From Pseudocercospora fijiensis CIRAD86 (taxonomy: Eukaryota > Ascomycota > Dothideomycetes > Mycosphaerellales > Mycosphaerellaceae): a stretch of 64,000 bases of DNA. The first letter of the stretch is position 1. Every line of letters starts with the position of its first letter. Made by a program: the position numbers and the translations under genes. A model generated the notes under the pieces. The model worked only from the letters and a program-made list of their open reading frames with translations. It was not told where the DNA came from and made no database searches. Location of the stretch: contig NW_006921534.1 in assembly GCF_000340215.1 (NCBI RefSeq), forward strand, positions 310,001 through 374,000, written 5' to 3'. Positions 11,213 through 21,598 of this stretch are shown here, one piece after another.

Positions 11213-11231
11213 GCTCCTTCGTTGAAGGAGC
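11213..11231. terminator. perfect 8 bp hairpin with 3-nt loop between converging genes
   Basis: GCTCCTTC (11213-11220), GTT loop, GAAGGAGC (11224-11231). It lies in the 523 bp between the 3' ends of ypi1 and dad2, which converge. A role in 3'-end formation or transcript stability is inference. The rest of 11060-11582 holds no gene that I can support. Confidence 0.3.
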
Positions 11232-11582
11232 ACGCATGCTCTGCACGAAAGCGCGGAACCGTGGCGCTGAATTTGCTCCCGCCGTTTTCAGTCTCCTGCA
11301 GATATGCAATGTCCTCCCGGGACTTCCTCACACCCGACACGTCTCTCCTTGGCGTCCATCTTACTGAGCAGAACATGGCCTGCGTGTTGTGCATCATCGA
11401 CTGGCTTGCTTGCCTCGACCATTGTACTCGCAACCTCAGGGTCACCCCGCTGCAAGGACCGAGGCCATCATACATGCTCGAAGTACATGACGCCTCGTAG
11501 CACCAGTCCTTCGTCAAGCAAGATACATGTATGTCCTGCTTGAGAAAGCTTCGATAGAGTCACATTATGTCGCTCGCAGCTC

Positions 11583-12062
11583 TCATTCTCCAGTCTCTCC
11601 CTTCTGCTGCTGCTCTTTCTGCGCGGCTTCGGCCTGTGAAATGGGAATGCGGACCAGAGTTTGCGGTAGCTGTTGCTTCCCTTCTTCGACCAGCTCGTGT
11701 GCTGAGTCTTTTGCTTGCGGAATTTTGGCTACAATGGGTAGTCAGTACGTAAGCAGGTTGACAATGACCACGGCGCATGACATACTGCTCGCCATATGAA
11801 CTGCGCGCAACACGGTATTCCAATTCGCCATCACGTGCGCAACTGCTTCCGTTCCATCACTCAATGTCTGCAGCTTCTCCTCCAATTGCTGCATCTGCCC
11901 AGCAAGGCCTGCGGATAGGTCACGTAATTGCTTCAGGCTCTCCAACTCCAGCTTCTTTTCGTTGATGCGCGCGTGTAGTGCCGAGGATTGGCTATTCGAG
12001 ACTTGCCCCAGCCCTGATGATGGTCGCATGAGCCCGCTCGTTGGGCGAGGACCATACGACAT
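11583..12062 (-). CDS. dad2: DASH complex subunit Dad2, 2 exons
   Basis: Complement of join(11583-11728, 11786-12062); 140 residues. The 57 bp intron starts GTATGT and ends TTGTAG; splicing keeps phase and yields MAS-TKIPQAKD across the junction. DASH/Dam1 rings couple kinetochores to spindle microtubules. Family signatures are clear: ARINEKKLELESLKQLRDLSAGLAGQM and LEEKLQTLSDGTEAVAHVMANW (coiled coil, about residues 30-85), then VLRAVHMAS. After the splice comes LPQTLVRIP, a conserved short C-terminal motif of fungal Dad2. A Gln/Lys-rich tail ends the protein. The gene is divergent from shugoshin at 12390. Confidence 0.93.
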
Positions 12063-12389
12063 TGCGATAGACAGTCTGTGTAGTGTAGTATGGAACAGGA
12101 AACATCATGTTTCTCGCGCATGTGAAAGTCGACAGACCCCGCGACGCGACAACCATGCAAGTGGAGCGGAAATGCCGCGACTAGCGAAAGCTTGACGTTG
12201 CCTGTGGAGACAGTCCGAAAGTAAACACCTCGATCGAATCTCCATTCGCGAAAGCATTATCGAAGAGCATGAAATACCCGTCGCTTCGAATACACGCCTC
12301 TATCGACAGCAGAGCTATTCCATAGCCATCAGCAGCTTTGTCGGACATCGAATACGTACTGGCGCATTTCTCTCGACGCGTTTTTGTGC
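12063..12389. promoter_or_regulatory. shared divergent promoter of dad2 and sgo1
   Basis: Only 327 bp separate the start codons of two mitotic chromosome-segregation genes transcribed away from each other, so their control elements must overlap. A short palindromic ACGCG-type element (CTCGACGCGTTTTT, about 12373-12386) lies just upstream of sgo1 and contains ACGCGT, the core of the yeast MluI cell-cycle box. Whether it is bound is not known. Confidence 0.45.
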
Positions 12390-14605
12390 ATGGCGCGACT
12401 CAACGAGCCGCCCATCGCACCTTCTCTTGCGACGGCGAGTAGCCTGGCCAACGGACTCGGAGCAGGAGGTACAGGTGGCGAGAGTGTCGAAGTCTGTGAG
12501 TATGACCATACGCCTGAGCAAAGACACGCGAAGCAATGCGCACGAGATCCGAATTGCCAGTGAAACAAAGACCGCCTGCTGATATTGCTGAAGTAAAACG
12601 CCGCTTCATACGACAGAACCGCGAACTCGCCAAGAACAACTCAAGTCAAAGTCTACGCATCAGGAGTCTGGAATTGGAAGTATCGAAGCTTTTGGCGGAC
12701 AACTTGGAGCTGAGAGAGCAAGTGCTTGGTCTACAGAACGAGCTTTACGATGCACGTGTGCAAGCTTCGAGCGCAGCGGCCAAGAGACTGAAGGTGCAGT
12801 TACGCGCACAGATTGCTCAGCTTGCGGGACTGGTGGATAGCATTGATGACGACGGCTCCGAAGGCATCGAGAAAGCAGTCCCGGAGAAGAAGGAGCGCAT
12901 ATTGAGCCCGAGCAGGCGAGAATACCGAGAACGACAGCCACTTGCTGAGCTAATGCGAGATACGCAAATGCCGACCATCAATGAGGGCAAGTCATTCCCG
13001 CGGAGAACGCTAGATGCCGAGCAGATCAATGAGATAAGGCTCAGTGCTGGAAGCTCGGGAAGTGTTGAGCTAGGCCCACCACCGGTCGCCCATTTCGTGG
13101 ATTCGCAGGAGTCGCTCGAGCAAGAGCCCGTTCAAGTCAACGAAGAGGGATTGATGCCATCTGTTGAGATCACCCGGAGAAAGCGAAGGGATCCGTCGCA
13201 ATCAAGCAGAAGGTCGTCGATACTCGCGGAATCTCTTCTGAACGCCGACGAGGAGAAGCCTAGCACTATGCTCAGAACAGGCGCAAAACGGAAGCTAGCA
13301 GATCGTGATCTCGAAAAGGGTAGCAGACCGCCATTACAAGCAGATTTCACGTTCAGCCGGAAATCGGCGGTTGAGCAACCAGCTGCAGAGAAGCCGAAAA
13401 TCTCAGAGCCAGCTGTTGAGATCAAGACGAGCAGTGAGACCGCTGAGAGGCCAAGTTCACCAGTCAGGCCAGAGAGGAGGATCTTGAGCGAGAAAAGCAC
13501 CAATATGTCTCCAAGAAAAGCCGCTGTGCCAACTGGCAAGCCCGCAAAGAAAGGAATCTCCAAGCAAGCGGCGCCGAAGATGGAGGCTGACAAGGAACGT
13601 CCTGCTTCTAGAGGCAGCAGGAGGTTATCTTCGCTGAATGTGCTTCCACCACCAGAGCCCAAGGACATTGCTACGACAGTGGAGATCCCAGCACCAGAGC
13701 CTGAAACGTCGCCTGCTGAGCTGGATCCGAAGACGCCATTCATCGCAGCTGAAGATCTTTTCTCGCCGCCACAATCACATCCGTCGACTGGAACCAACAT
13801 GTCTCGACATGGCACACCACCTCCTGCCGAACTCAGCTCTCTAAGCAATACTACGGAGGGCAGTCAAAGACCCTCCCGCCGAGCAAGAGCTGCTGTCAGC
13901 TATGCCGAGCCCAGTCTGACCGCCAAAATGAGACGTCCAGACAAGAAGATGGTCGACGCCGTTTCTGGTCTACGAGATCCCAGACTTGTTATGAGCACGT
14001 CTTCGAGATCTAGCATCGGTCGACGCACATCTGGGGACATCTCTGAGCGAAGCATGACCGGTATCAGTGGAGGGCAGAAGCGGACAGGCACTGGTGAGGT
14101 CAAGATAAAACCGGAACCATTCGAAGACGACGATTGGAAAGCGACACTGGAGAACACTTCTCGACCCAGCATGGGCAGCCCACTGCGCCGTCGCGATGCT
14201 TCATCGCCAGATCTTCCAGCTCAGTCGCCACTACGACCAAGTTCAGCAGCAGGCTCCGACACTGCGTCTACACTATTTACTCGTACCCCTGCCGGCATCG
14301 GCAACCTCCTCGCCGAGTCTAGGAAACGACGCGAGGCTATGGATGCTCGAGAAGCGGAACGAGAAAGCCGAAGATCATCACTGTCCGACGACTCCATCAC
14401 AGCTGCTGCCAAGAAACTCGAAGAATTAGAACTTTACGACTTCAAGGACTCATCTTCGCCAGCGACTGAGGAGGCTGCACAGACGAAGAAATCCGGTCAT
14501 CGTAGGCATTCCAGCGTGCCTAAGCCTGCTGCTCCTTCTAGCGGCGAAACGCAACGAGTGCCGTCCACAAGGGTCGCGAGTCGACGTCGGAGTATGATGT
14601 TGTGA
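12390..14605 (+). CDS. sgo1: shugoshin, 2 exons
   Basis: Join 12390-12495 and 12561-14605; 716 residues. The 65 bp intron (GTGAGT...TGCCAG) restores phase and links an N-terminal exon starting MARLNEPP to LKQRPPADIAEVKRRFIRQN, matching fungal shugoshins. Starting at the internal ATG at 12536 would lose this. Shugoshin protects centromeric cohesin by recruiting PP2A and the chromosomal passenger complex. The N-terminal coiled coil (about residues 40-110, FIRQNRELAK...SLELEVSKLL) is the PP2A-binding and dimer domain. The basic SGO C-terminal motif (RPSRRARAAVSYAEPSLTAK, about 472-490) binds phosphorylated H2A. A long Ser/Pro/Glu-rich linker lies between them. There is one shugoshin in the window, as is usual in filamentous ascomycetes. 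Confidence 0.93.
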
Positions 14606-15699
14606 TGAAATCCAGACCCCAGAACTCACTTCAGCTGTTGAGAGCCAGCTCATCATGATAGAATAGTTTCCTGGGCATTCGCTTACAGTAGTGTTGTTGT
14701 CCGTTACAGTAGAGCGCGCATGCGAGATACCTTCACTTCCCCCCCTTTTCCAGCTGGTCCTATCCCATCCTATCTCTCCTGTCGTCTTCTTCACCCTTGC
14801 GAATTTCCTCGATGCCTTGATAGTAGTTCCGCACCAACAACGTTAACGTGAAAAGTTCAAAATTTTTTGGACTCGGAGATCTTACTCCTAAAGCAACTTG
14901 GAAGGAAATGTAGGATAGGTCTCTTCTTATCGAATGTAGGAAATTGGGGGGTGGGGACTACAGCAAACAAAATGTACATGACCTAGGAGTACTTCCTATA
15001 GAAGAGTGGTGAATTTCAGCAGTAGTCAGTCCGAGCCCTTGCCAAAGTTTACTGTATTGTAATTCTACAGTTTCGTAGATCAGCAGAGGGCAGGTATCTC
15101 GACCCATCTCAACTTAGTAAATGTAACGTCTTTCTCGAGAAGGAGATTGTGAAGACACAGACTCCTCCTTTCGACTAAAGCAAGCCTTCTAACCCCCTGG
15201 CACTGTCAATCACAGACCACGCTTGACAACACAGTTGTCCTCAGCATCTGGAGTACGCAAGCGCTGCCCACGCGCCCATGTTTCCAAACAGAACCACACT
15301 AGGTAGACTCGGGACCTTCGATTCAATTGCCATGGTATCGCGTTCGCCCTCGCCTTCGCCTTCGCCTTTCTCAGAGATCTGAAGTCCTGCCATGCAAGTT
15401 GCTGCTCGATCGGCAAGACTCCAAGCAGCAGGCCCCGAGATTCGTATTCCTCCGTAGCAGTATATATTCCTTTCAAAGACCGGAGGTGGTGCTAGAATCG
15501 GGGAATTTCAGCCACGAAATCTTGGTGATGATTCTGAAGCTCGGGTTGTTCCCATTTCAAGAGCCTGACGACTTCATTAGACTGATTCCGACCTTTCCGG
15601 CTGCGCGAGAATGCAGTTCCTATACGACTGATTCTAGGCTCCACATTAAGATGATACAATGAATCAGGCTGATACTGAAACTGACGGTCGCAGTAGCCA
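14606..15699. other. intergenic, no convincing gene
   Basis: Contains the 3' flank of sgo1 and short ORFs without domains. The minus ORF at 15210-15476 (88 codons, Lys/Arg/Ala-rich) is uncertain and could be a fragment of the next minus-strand gene, but nothing shows it. A TTTTTGGACTC and poly-purine stretch near 14860-14960 has no recognisable function. Confidence 0.45.
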
Positions 15700-16476
15700 C
15701 TATTTGATAGTCACCGGATGTTTCTGGATATGTTTGGTGATCTTCGCTCTGCTCTTTAGTAGCGATTGGCTGCAAAAGGGGCATCGCTGCCGCCTCAGTT
15801 CGAACTTGAACTTGCGTGCAAGGAGATTCGGCGCAGCTGACGGGTGCATTGCTAACCGCGAACAGTCTTTCAGTGACCGGAGGCTCGTGTGGCTCGAGGA
15901 GCTCTGCATCATGTATGCGATATTCTGGAAGAGAAGGTCCACTCCATGGGTGCGGCCCGAAGAAGAGCGAGGAGGCTGGTCACTTCAAAGTCGCATAACT
16001 TTTCGCTCTCCACAGTCGGTTCATGTGGGTGACTTTGAGCATTCTCCATGTGCGTCACCACCGCAGCATTCGGTTCATGGTCATGGTGTGTGACAAGGTG
16101 GGAATGACAGATGTCTTCCAAGCCGATTTGTGACTCCAGAAGTCCAGCAGGCTTTAGAACTGTGAAGGGGGCGCTCATACCACGTCTTTGGCTGATTGTG
16201 GTTCCTGCGGATCACGCAAAAGCATCCCGGATCCCCCCTCGCGATTCCTGCATGGACTTCATTCTCGTGTCGCTGGCGAAGGTCGTCTCTCGAGAATAAT
16301 TTATCGCAGTCCGCGACCCGACAAGCATGGTAGACGTCAGGCTGCCGCGCCTTCGCGCAATGTTCTGGCGTCTGCTTATGTACTTTCAAAGACTTCTCTG
16401 CAGAATAATGCGTGTTGCATAGATCACAATTGAAGCGACCAGACGTCGTAGATACTTCGTGTCCAGGATCCATCAT
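15700..16476 (-). CDS. C2H2 zinc-finger protein, exon structure partly unresolved
   Basis: The first exon from the ATG at 16476 encodes two zinc fingers. One is CDLCNTHYSAEKSLKVHKQTPEHC, which places C-x2-C before H and a terminal C/H. The second has C-x4-C (CRVADC) followed by LRQRHENEVH. A middle frame (about 16170-15984) is Glu/His-rich without a domain. The last exon, 15700-15924, carries a third finger, CPFC...TKHIQKH, and ends at a TAG. The second intron 15925-15983 (GTGACC...TTCCAG, 59 bp) keeps phase. The junction between exon 1 and the middle frame cannot be placed with canonical GT-AG sites in phase, so there may be a frameshift or a non-canonical donor. Probably a nucleic-acid-binding protein; function unknown. 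Confidence 0.5.
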
Positions 16477-17434
16477 GAAATGTGAGATACGTCACCAGGA
16501 AGTTGTGTCGCAAGAGGTGCCCAAAAGCGCTGCTGAACAGGGCCAATAATATGAAACGACTAAACGTGAGTTCAGGGGATATCGTACGAAATTCATTCTG
16601 TGAGTGATTGTCCAAGGGATATATGTCTCAGTGATGGCGGTGCGATTGATGCTTCAAGGATATGTCTGGAGGTTCAATCTTGGAGGTGCCGGACAACGAA
16701 TCAGACCGACATTGTACTGAGAGAAGAGGTGTCTTGGGCGGATGTTCAGCCTCGACGTAATGGAGACATGGAAGTGCAGGATTCGCAGCATGATTGCCTG
16801 AGACTTCATGAGTATACCTAATCTCGGCCTGCCGGATACTAATTTAGATGCCTTACGGAGTATGTATCGACACCAGGAGCCTATCCGGATCTTGCCCTTT
16901 CTCCAAGTGCTGCCTCACGCTGGCGAGCCATTCGTAGGATGAAGGATCCATGCTTACTTCCGAAGACTGGTCGGGCATTGCCAATTGAGGCATGACGGTG
17001 GTTGTTCGAGAGCTGTTGCCATTTACGAAGGGTTTCGGAGAAAATTAATGGCGAGCCTCATGATGATGAAGAATAGGTGACACGAAAATGAAATTGCAAG
17101 CTTGCAGCGTTTCCTTCCATGCACGGTAAAGGCTTCCATTCGAGCAGATGATCTCGTTGCCCATTGATGTTTTGACCAGGCTGTAACAGTGAAAATGCCA
17201 ACCTGCGAGCACTGCAACCTCAGATCAGGTAAAACGAATCAAGGCCAATCTGGTCTCACCTGGATGGGCACTTGGTCGGAGAGCATCCAGTACCAATGAA
17301 GAAATAGAGGGATATCGACCACTCGGGGCTGAGGAAGAACAATTACTTTCTCACTAGCACTATGCTATTACACGCCCATCATACTCCACGCTTCTCCCAA
17401 AAGAAAATCGACAACAAAAGAGACATGCTCGCTG
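16477..17434. other. intergenic, no convincing gene
   Basis: Short ORFs only. The minus ORF at 16424-16615 (MDNHSQNEF..., 63 codons, hydrophobic middle) could be a 5' exon of the zinc-finger gene, but I cannot join it. Otherwise nothing is seen. Confidence 0.4.
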
Positions 17435-17791
17435 GTGTTGGTATCAGTAAAGCAGAGTCGCCGCAAACCCTTCCAATCTCTTCACCATTTGCTGGTCCCG
17501 TCTACCGCACTCCCTGAAAGTGTCGCACTAAAGATGCACAAGAATGGAACGAATCTTTCAGTACTCCACGAACTTCACTGCCTCCGACAGACCATCTTGA
17601 CTGGCGAAACCACGAGTGTGGGATGGTGTGCCGCCTGTCCCAGGCCCAGCCCGAGGAATATCAGGACCGGTTGTGTTCGGAGCTGTCGTTCTTCCTCCTG
17701 GCGGTGGACCAACTTTCATGACAGCATTTGGAGGTGGAGGCAGCGGTCTTCAGCAGCAGTCAGCAAGCACAATAAACAAGATCAGAGGTGA
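17435..17791 (+). pseudogene. possible fragment of a UstYa (DUF3328) family gene
   Basis: The ORF holds LPESVALKMHKNGTNLSVLHELHCLRQTI at about residues 26-54, with HELHC at 17567-17581. UstYa-like oxidases of fungal RiPP and secondary-metabolite clusters have a H-x-L-H-C motif in just this context (x-VxHxLHCLxxLR). The second conserved HC motif, the N-terminal membrane segment and the rest of the domain are not visible, and downstream codons become low-complexity (Arg/Ser/Trp-rich, from GGTGGAGG-type DNA). If real, it is a relic. The motif is short, so chance resemblance is possible. Confidence 0.25.
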
Positions 17792-17847
17792 CAGTAGGTA
17801 ATAGAAATGCTCCATATGGCTGGGTATCTTCTGTGTTGGGGAGCATT

Positions 17848-19035
17848 CTAGTTGTACCCGTTCATAGTCATCCTCTGGCTTTGTCTGCTGAGCTCGCGGT
17901 CGGCGGATGGTGAGATCGGTCTGCTACCACCATGGACTTGGGCGGAGCTCTCCTTGAGGGCGAGGAGCTGCTTGGCACGGAAAGACTCGTAGTGGATTTG
18001 CGAGGTAGTTTCGATCAGGTCTTGGAGATGAGTCCTGGTCAAGAAGTTGCGGAGGTAGACAAATTCGCAGTGGTTCTCGTCCTCGACGTTGATGGTTCCC
18101 CAGCGAGTCTGGCGGCCGCGAACAGTCTTGCCGTTGACGTTGATGTTGCGCTCGCTGCCGACAACAGCGAATGGGATGGTGGACTGGATGACGAAGTTAG
18201 CATGTACCACGAGATGTCACAAATTGCCTTTCGTACCTTGATCTGCGCATTCAACTCAGCCTCCTGGGAGTCATACTCCTCATTGTCGTATGGGTACATG
18301 CGGATGTTGTGGAAGGCAAACTCCTCCTTGATTCGGTCCTTGAAAGCTTGTCGCTCGTCGAGAGTAAGGCTGTCGGCCTTTGCAATGACCGGGACGACGT
18401 TGACAGTCTCGCTGAGCTTCTTGAGCACGACAATATCGATTGGCTTCAAAGCGTGGCCAGTCGGCGCAATGAAGTACAAGCAGCAGTGGATGCGGGTGTC
18501 CTGGATGTATCGCTCTCGCTGAGCAGTGAGCTCCTTGCGGAGGTATGCGCTGTGCTGGTCCTTGATGTACTTGACGATGGGATCCCAGCAGCGATCGTTG
18601 TTGACCAAATCGCCATATCCAGGAGTATCGACAATGTTCAGGCGCAGGCGCACGCCATTCTCCTCGAGGATGTGAGTGACAGGGTGGATCTCGGTGGTCT
18701 GGCGGACTGGCTCTTGGGGCGCGAGACGTCCTTTGCTGTCAACAAGATGCGAGGCGAAAATGGTGTTGATGAGGGTGGATTTGCCGAGGCCGGTTTGTCC
18801 TGTACGCGCACATACGTGTTAGATTTGTTTCTACGAGTTGCGCGGAGGCATTGGCTGCCATTGGCACGAGTCATTCGCCGCGTGGGAAAGAAGGAGACAT
18901 ACCAACGCAGATAACGTTGAACTGAAAGCCGCGCTTGACCAACTTCCTCTCGATCTGGTCGGTGATGGTGTCGAAACCGACGTGGCTGTTGGGGAACACG
19001 CTCTGCTGCGGCTGCTGCGTCATCATCGCCGCCAT
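17848..19035 (-). CDS. cdc10: septin, Cdc10 type, 3 exons
   Basis: Complement of join(17848-18183, 18237-18799, 18903-19035); 343 residues. Introns of 53 bp (GTACGA...ATCCAG) and 103 bp (GTATGT...GTACAG) both keep phase. Septins are GTPases that form heteromeric filaments at septa and hyphal necks. The N-terminus has SHVGFDTITDQIERKLVKRG, the polybasic and helix segment typical of Cdc10. The P-loop GQTGLGKST is split across the first junction; G3 is DTPGYGD; G4 is AKAD. The septin unique element and IHYESFRAKQLLALKE follow near the C-terminus. There is no C-terminal coiled coil, as expected for the Cdc10/AspD class and unlike Cdc3, Cdc11 or Cdc12. The tail ends RMTMNGYN. Confidence 0.95.
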
Positions 19036-19345
19036 TGTCGCTGGAGTCGCTGCTGAGTCGGCCGAACGGGGAAATCGAGGTCGAAAGGGTGATGGGAGGG
19101 AGTCAACGAGCGACGTTTCGTTGGTATACGGGCGTAGGCAATGGTGATAGAGATGGAGGCGGAGATGGAGAAAGTGCGGCCTGCAACGCAAGCTTGCACA
19201 GGGTTCACGCCGCACGGCAAGTCCAATCACCGCCGCGGGAAAGAGCCGCCAGAAATGAACAGCCCGGCCGCCTTGGCAAGGAAGCGCAGCGCAGATCTCC
19301 AGCCCGTGCAAGACAAGAACAACGAGATACACATTCATCACCACC
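19036..19345. promoter_or_regulatory. divergent intergenic promoter, cdc10 / mrpl32
   Basis: 310 bp between the start codons of two outward-pointing genes. It contains a G/A-rich stretch (GATAGAGATGGAGGCGGAGATGG near 19146-19168) that may act as a promoter element. Overlapping ORFs here are short and without domains. Confidence 0.4.
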
Positions 19346-19923
19346 ATGGCCGCGTTCCGAGCACCGTCCGCCTCTTTCCTCGCTGCATTCCTCCCAGTTG
19401 CGCGCGAACGATTAATTCACGAACCTGCCACGAGACGGATACCTCTGCTCCAGCAAATCCAGCAACTGCGAATCGATGCCGCCCTTTCACCCCTCCTGCC
19501 CGCAGCTCTTACCCCGATCCCATCATTACTTGGACAGCTGTGGGAAGGCGTCTTGCGCGCAGTGCCGAAGAAGAAAACGAGTCACATGAAGAAGCGACAT
19601 AGGCAGATGGCGGGCAAAGCACTGAAGGATGTCACCGCATTGAACAAATGCAGCGCATGTGGAAGGCTGAAGCGAGCACACGTGTTATGTCCATATTGTG
19701 TGACTAGTACGTGATTGGATGTGAGAGTGGAGCGTTGCGATACTAACATGGCCCAGGCATAAAACAGTGGTTCGCAAATGGATTCAAGTCAAAACAAGAA
19801 GTGGAGGAGTTGGAGAAGAAGCGATTCGAGGATTTGAATGACTCGCTGAGGGCCAGAGGAAGGCGGCCTCTCCAGTGGGAATCTCTGTACGGTGAAAAGA
19901 AGAGCCCGGCCGAAGCCAAGTGA
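19346..19923 (+). CDS. mrpl32: mitochondrial ribosomal protein bL32m, 2 exons
   Basis: Join 19346-19706 and 19757-19923; 175 residues. The 50 bp intron begins GTACGT, has a perfect TACTAAC branch point and ends CCCAG. The first ~70 residues form a basic/hydrophobic mitochondrial targeting region (MAAFRAPSASFLAAFLPVARERL). The mature L32 begins with VPKKKTSHMKKRHRQMAGKAL, the site where m-AAA protease matures yeast MrpL32. The zinc ribbon CSAC...CPYC is complete. A longer C-terminal extension (KQWFANGFKSKQEVEELEKKR...) is usual for fungal mitochondrial L32. Large-subunit protein of the mitoribosome. Confidence 0.95.
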
Positions 19924-20396
19924 GGCAGGAGGAAAAAACATTGGAAGCATAGCGATGGCGTTGCGTGAGGTTCGGCGCATAGTCCTGGCACATAAGAGAT
20001 GCGGCAGAGAGAAGGGTTCAAATTATGCATCTCACAGGTCTGACGATGAAGTTGCGCATGCAAGAATGGGAGGAAATTGGTATCGACATGTTTCATGAAA
20101 TATTTAAGCAGAGCTCACTGAACGTACCACGAACCATCCTTCGATATTTCCCGCGCAAGACCGTAGATATCGGTCTGGAGCCATGCTCGCAGGCAATGCG
20201 ACAAGTTTCTGCGATGAAATCCGGCGAAACCACTGTTGGCACGGTCTGCCAGACATGCATCGACTGGTCCACATGCGGACACAGCATCTGGTGATGTCTC
20301 ACTTGAATGTCTGCCGTCGAGATGCCCGTGTGTATATTACCTCGACAGACTTAGCCACATCAACCATCAACAAACTCTCGAGACTCTTACCACACA
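19924..20396. other. intergenic, no gene seen
   Basis: 473 bp between mrpl32 and the next plus-strand ORF. Only short ORFs without features. Presumably 3' flank plus promoter. Confidence 0.5.
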
Positions 20397-21041
20397 ATGC
20401 GGACTGCAACTCGCATCGACAGTATCAAGTCTAACATTGACCAATTTCAATCTCATGCATGCGACCTCCTCGATGCAATCGAGGCCTTGCATTCCTCATC
20501 TGTTTGGCGCAGCTCCGACAGCAATCAAGAGTTCAACGATAATAGAAAAATATCAACGCCTCAGCATCAAAAGATATCCAAAGCTTTCAGCCGCTTCTAC
20601 CATCGCTGGCGTCTCCTACACAGCGAGCCAATGTCACACTTCATCAAGATCCTCCGACGATACTCTTTACTATCCAGCCCCATCTTTGAACCAATCAAGA
20701 GAATCCTACACCACGAGATTCACAACCCCAGTACAAAATCCCGCTACAGAATCGCACAACTCGAAAAAGGCACCGCAGAATACCTCCCAACCATCTCAGA
20801 AATGCTCCAGAAATTCAGCACAACAGTCAACCAAAGCCGAACCAAGCCCTCACGACTCGGCCACCTTCCTCTCGCGGAATGGATCCACGAACTAGAATGG
20901 TACGACCATCAAATCTTCCAATTCGAACAAGACATCTTGCAAGGCGAAATGGAAGAGCTTGAGGAGAAAAGAAATGCGCCTGATCTGATCAGCCAGGCAG
21001 ACCATCATACCTTGACGCCCAAAATCTCCGAGGTAAGGTAG
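20397..21041 (+). CDS. hypothetical protein, 214 residues, helix-rich
   Basis: A single-exon ORF with normal amino-acid composition and a good ATG context (CACAATGC). It is predicted to be mostly helical, with several amphipathic segments (SIKSNIDQFQSHACDLLDAIEAL; FEQDILQGEMEELEEKR). There is no signal peptide, no membrane segment and no recognisable motif. I do not recognise the family. The reading frame is longer and more protein-like than overlapping frames (20236-20895), which look like shadows. Confidence 0.5.
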   Translation: MRTATRIDSIKSNIDQFQSHACDLLDAIEALHSSSVWRSSDSNQEFNDNRKISTPQHQKISKAFSRFYHRWRLLHSEPMSHFIKILRRYSLLSSPIFEPIKRILHHEIHNPSTKSRYRIAQLEKGTAEYLPTISEMLQKFSTTVNQSRTKPSRLGHLPLAEWIHELEWYDHQIFQFEQDILQGEMEELEEKRNAPDLISQADHHTLTPKISEVR

Positions 21042-21598
21042 CATCATCATCATCATCATCATCCTAGAAGAAAATGGAGGGTGAAGAAAGACGTCAGTCA
21101 GTCAGGATTAGTAAGGAACTTAGAAGAAGTGAGAAGAGGAGGAAGATTTTGATGGGAAAGGAAAGGAAAGGAAAGGAAACTTGCGAATTAGAGAGGAGGA
21201 GTTTGATTATATGTAGACACAACTGTCTGAGTACCTATGAAACGCGTGCCAGCGTGCTCAAGAATTGCCCAAGAAACGGAAACGGAAGACAAGAGCGACA
21301 GAGGTAGGTCTCTTGTTGAAGTTTGGGATCGCGCAGACACTCGCCGAAATGGATGTAGAGCGTCGCACGCCACGCCACGCCACTTGTCAAGGGAAGCCAT
21401 GGGTGGTGCATCCCAGGACAGGACAGGACAGGACAGGAAAACAGCACATGCCAAGGTCTCCGGGCCCATCTGCTTAAAGAATTTGGATGTAGGTCATGTC
21501 GGCAATTTTTAAGGATGGGAGGGAGTCTTAACGGCCAGCCCATTCACCTACTCTCAAATTTCTTCGCTGCCAAGTTCTCACATGCACGCCAAATCTAC
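21042..21598. repeat. intergenic with microsatellites
   Basis: Contains (CAT)7 directly after the upstream stop (about 21041-21063), a GGAAA pentamer run (about 21156-21179) and a GGACA pentamer run (about 21416-21437). No gene seen; ORFs across these repeats in both strands are artefacts of the repeats. Confidence 0.7.

Noticed and set aside
13132..13848. 238-codon minus ORF
   Set aside because: Antisense shadow of the shugoshin linker.
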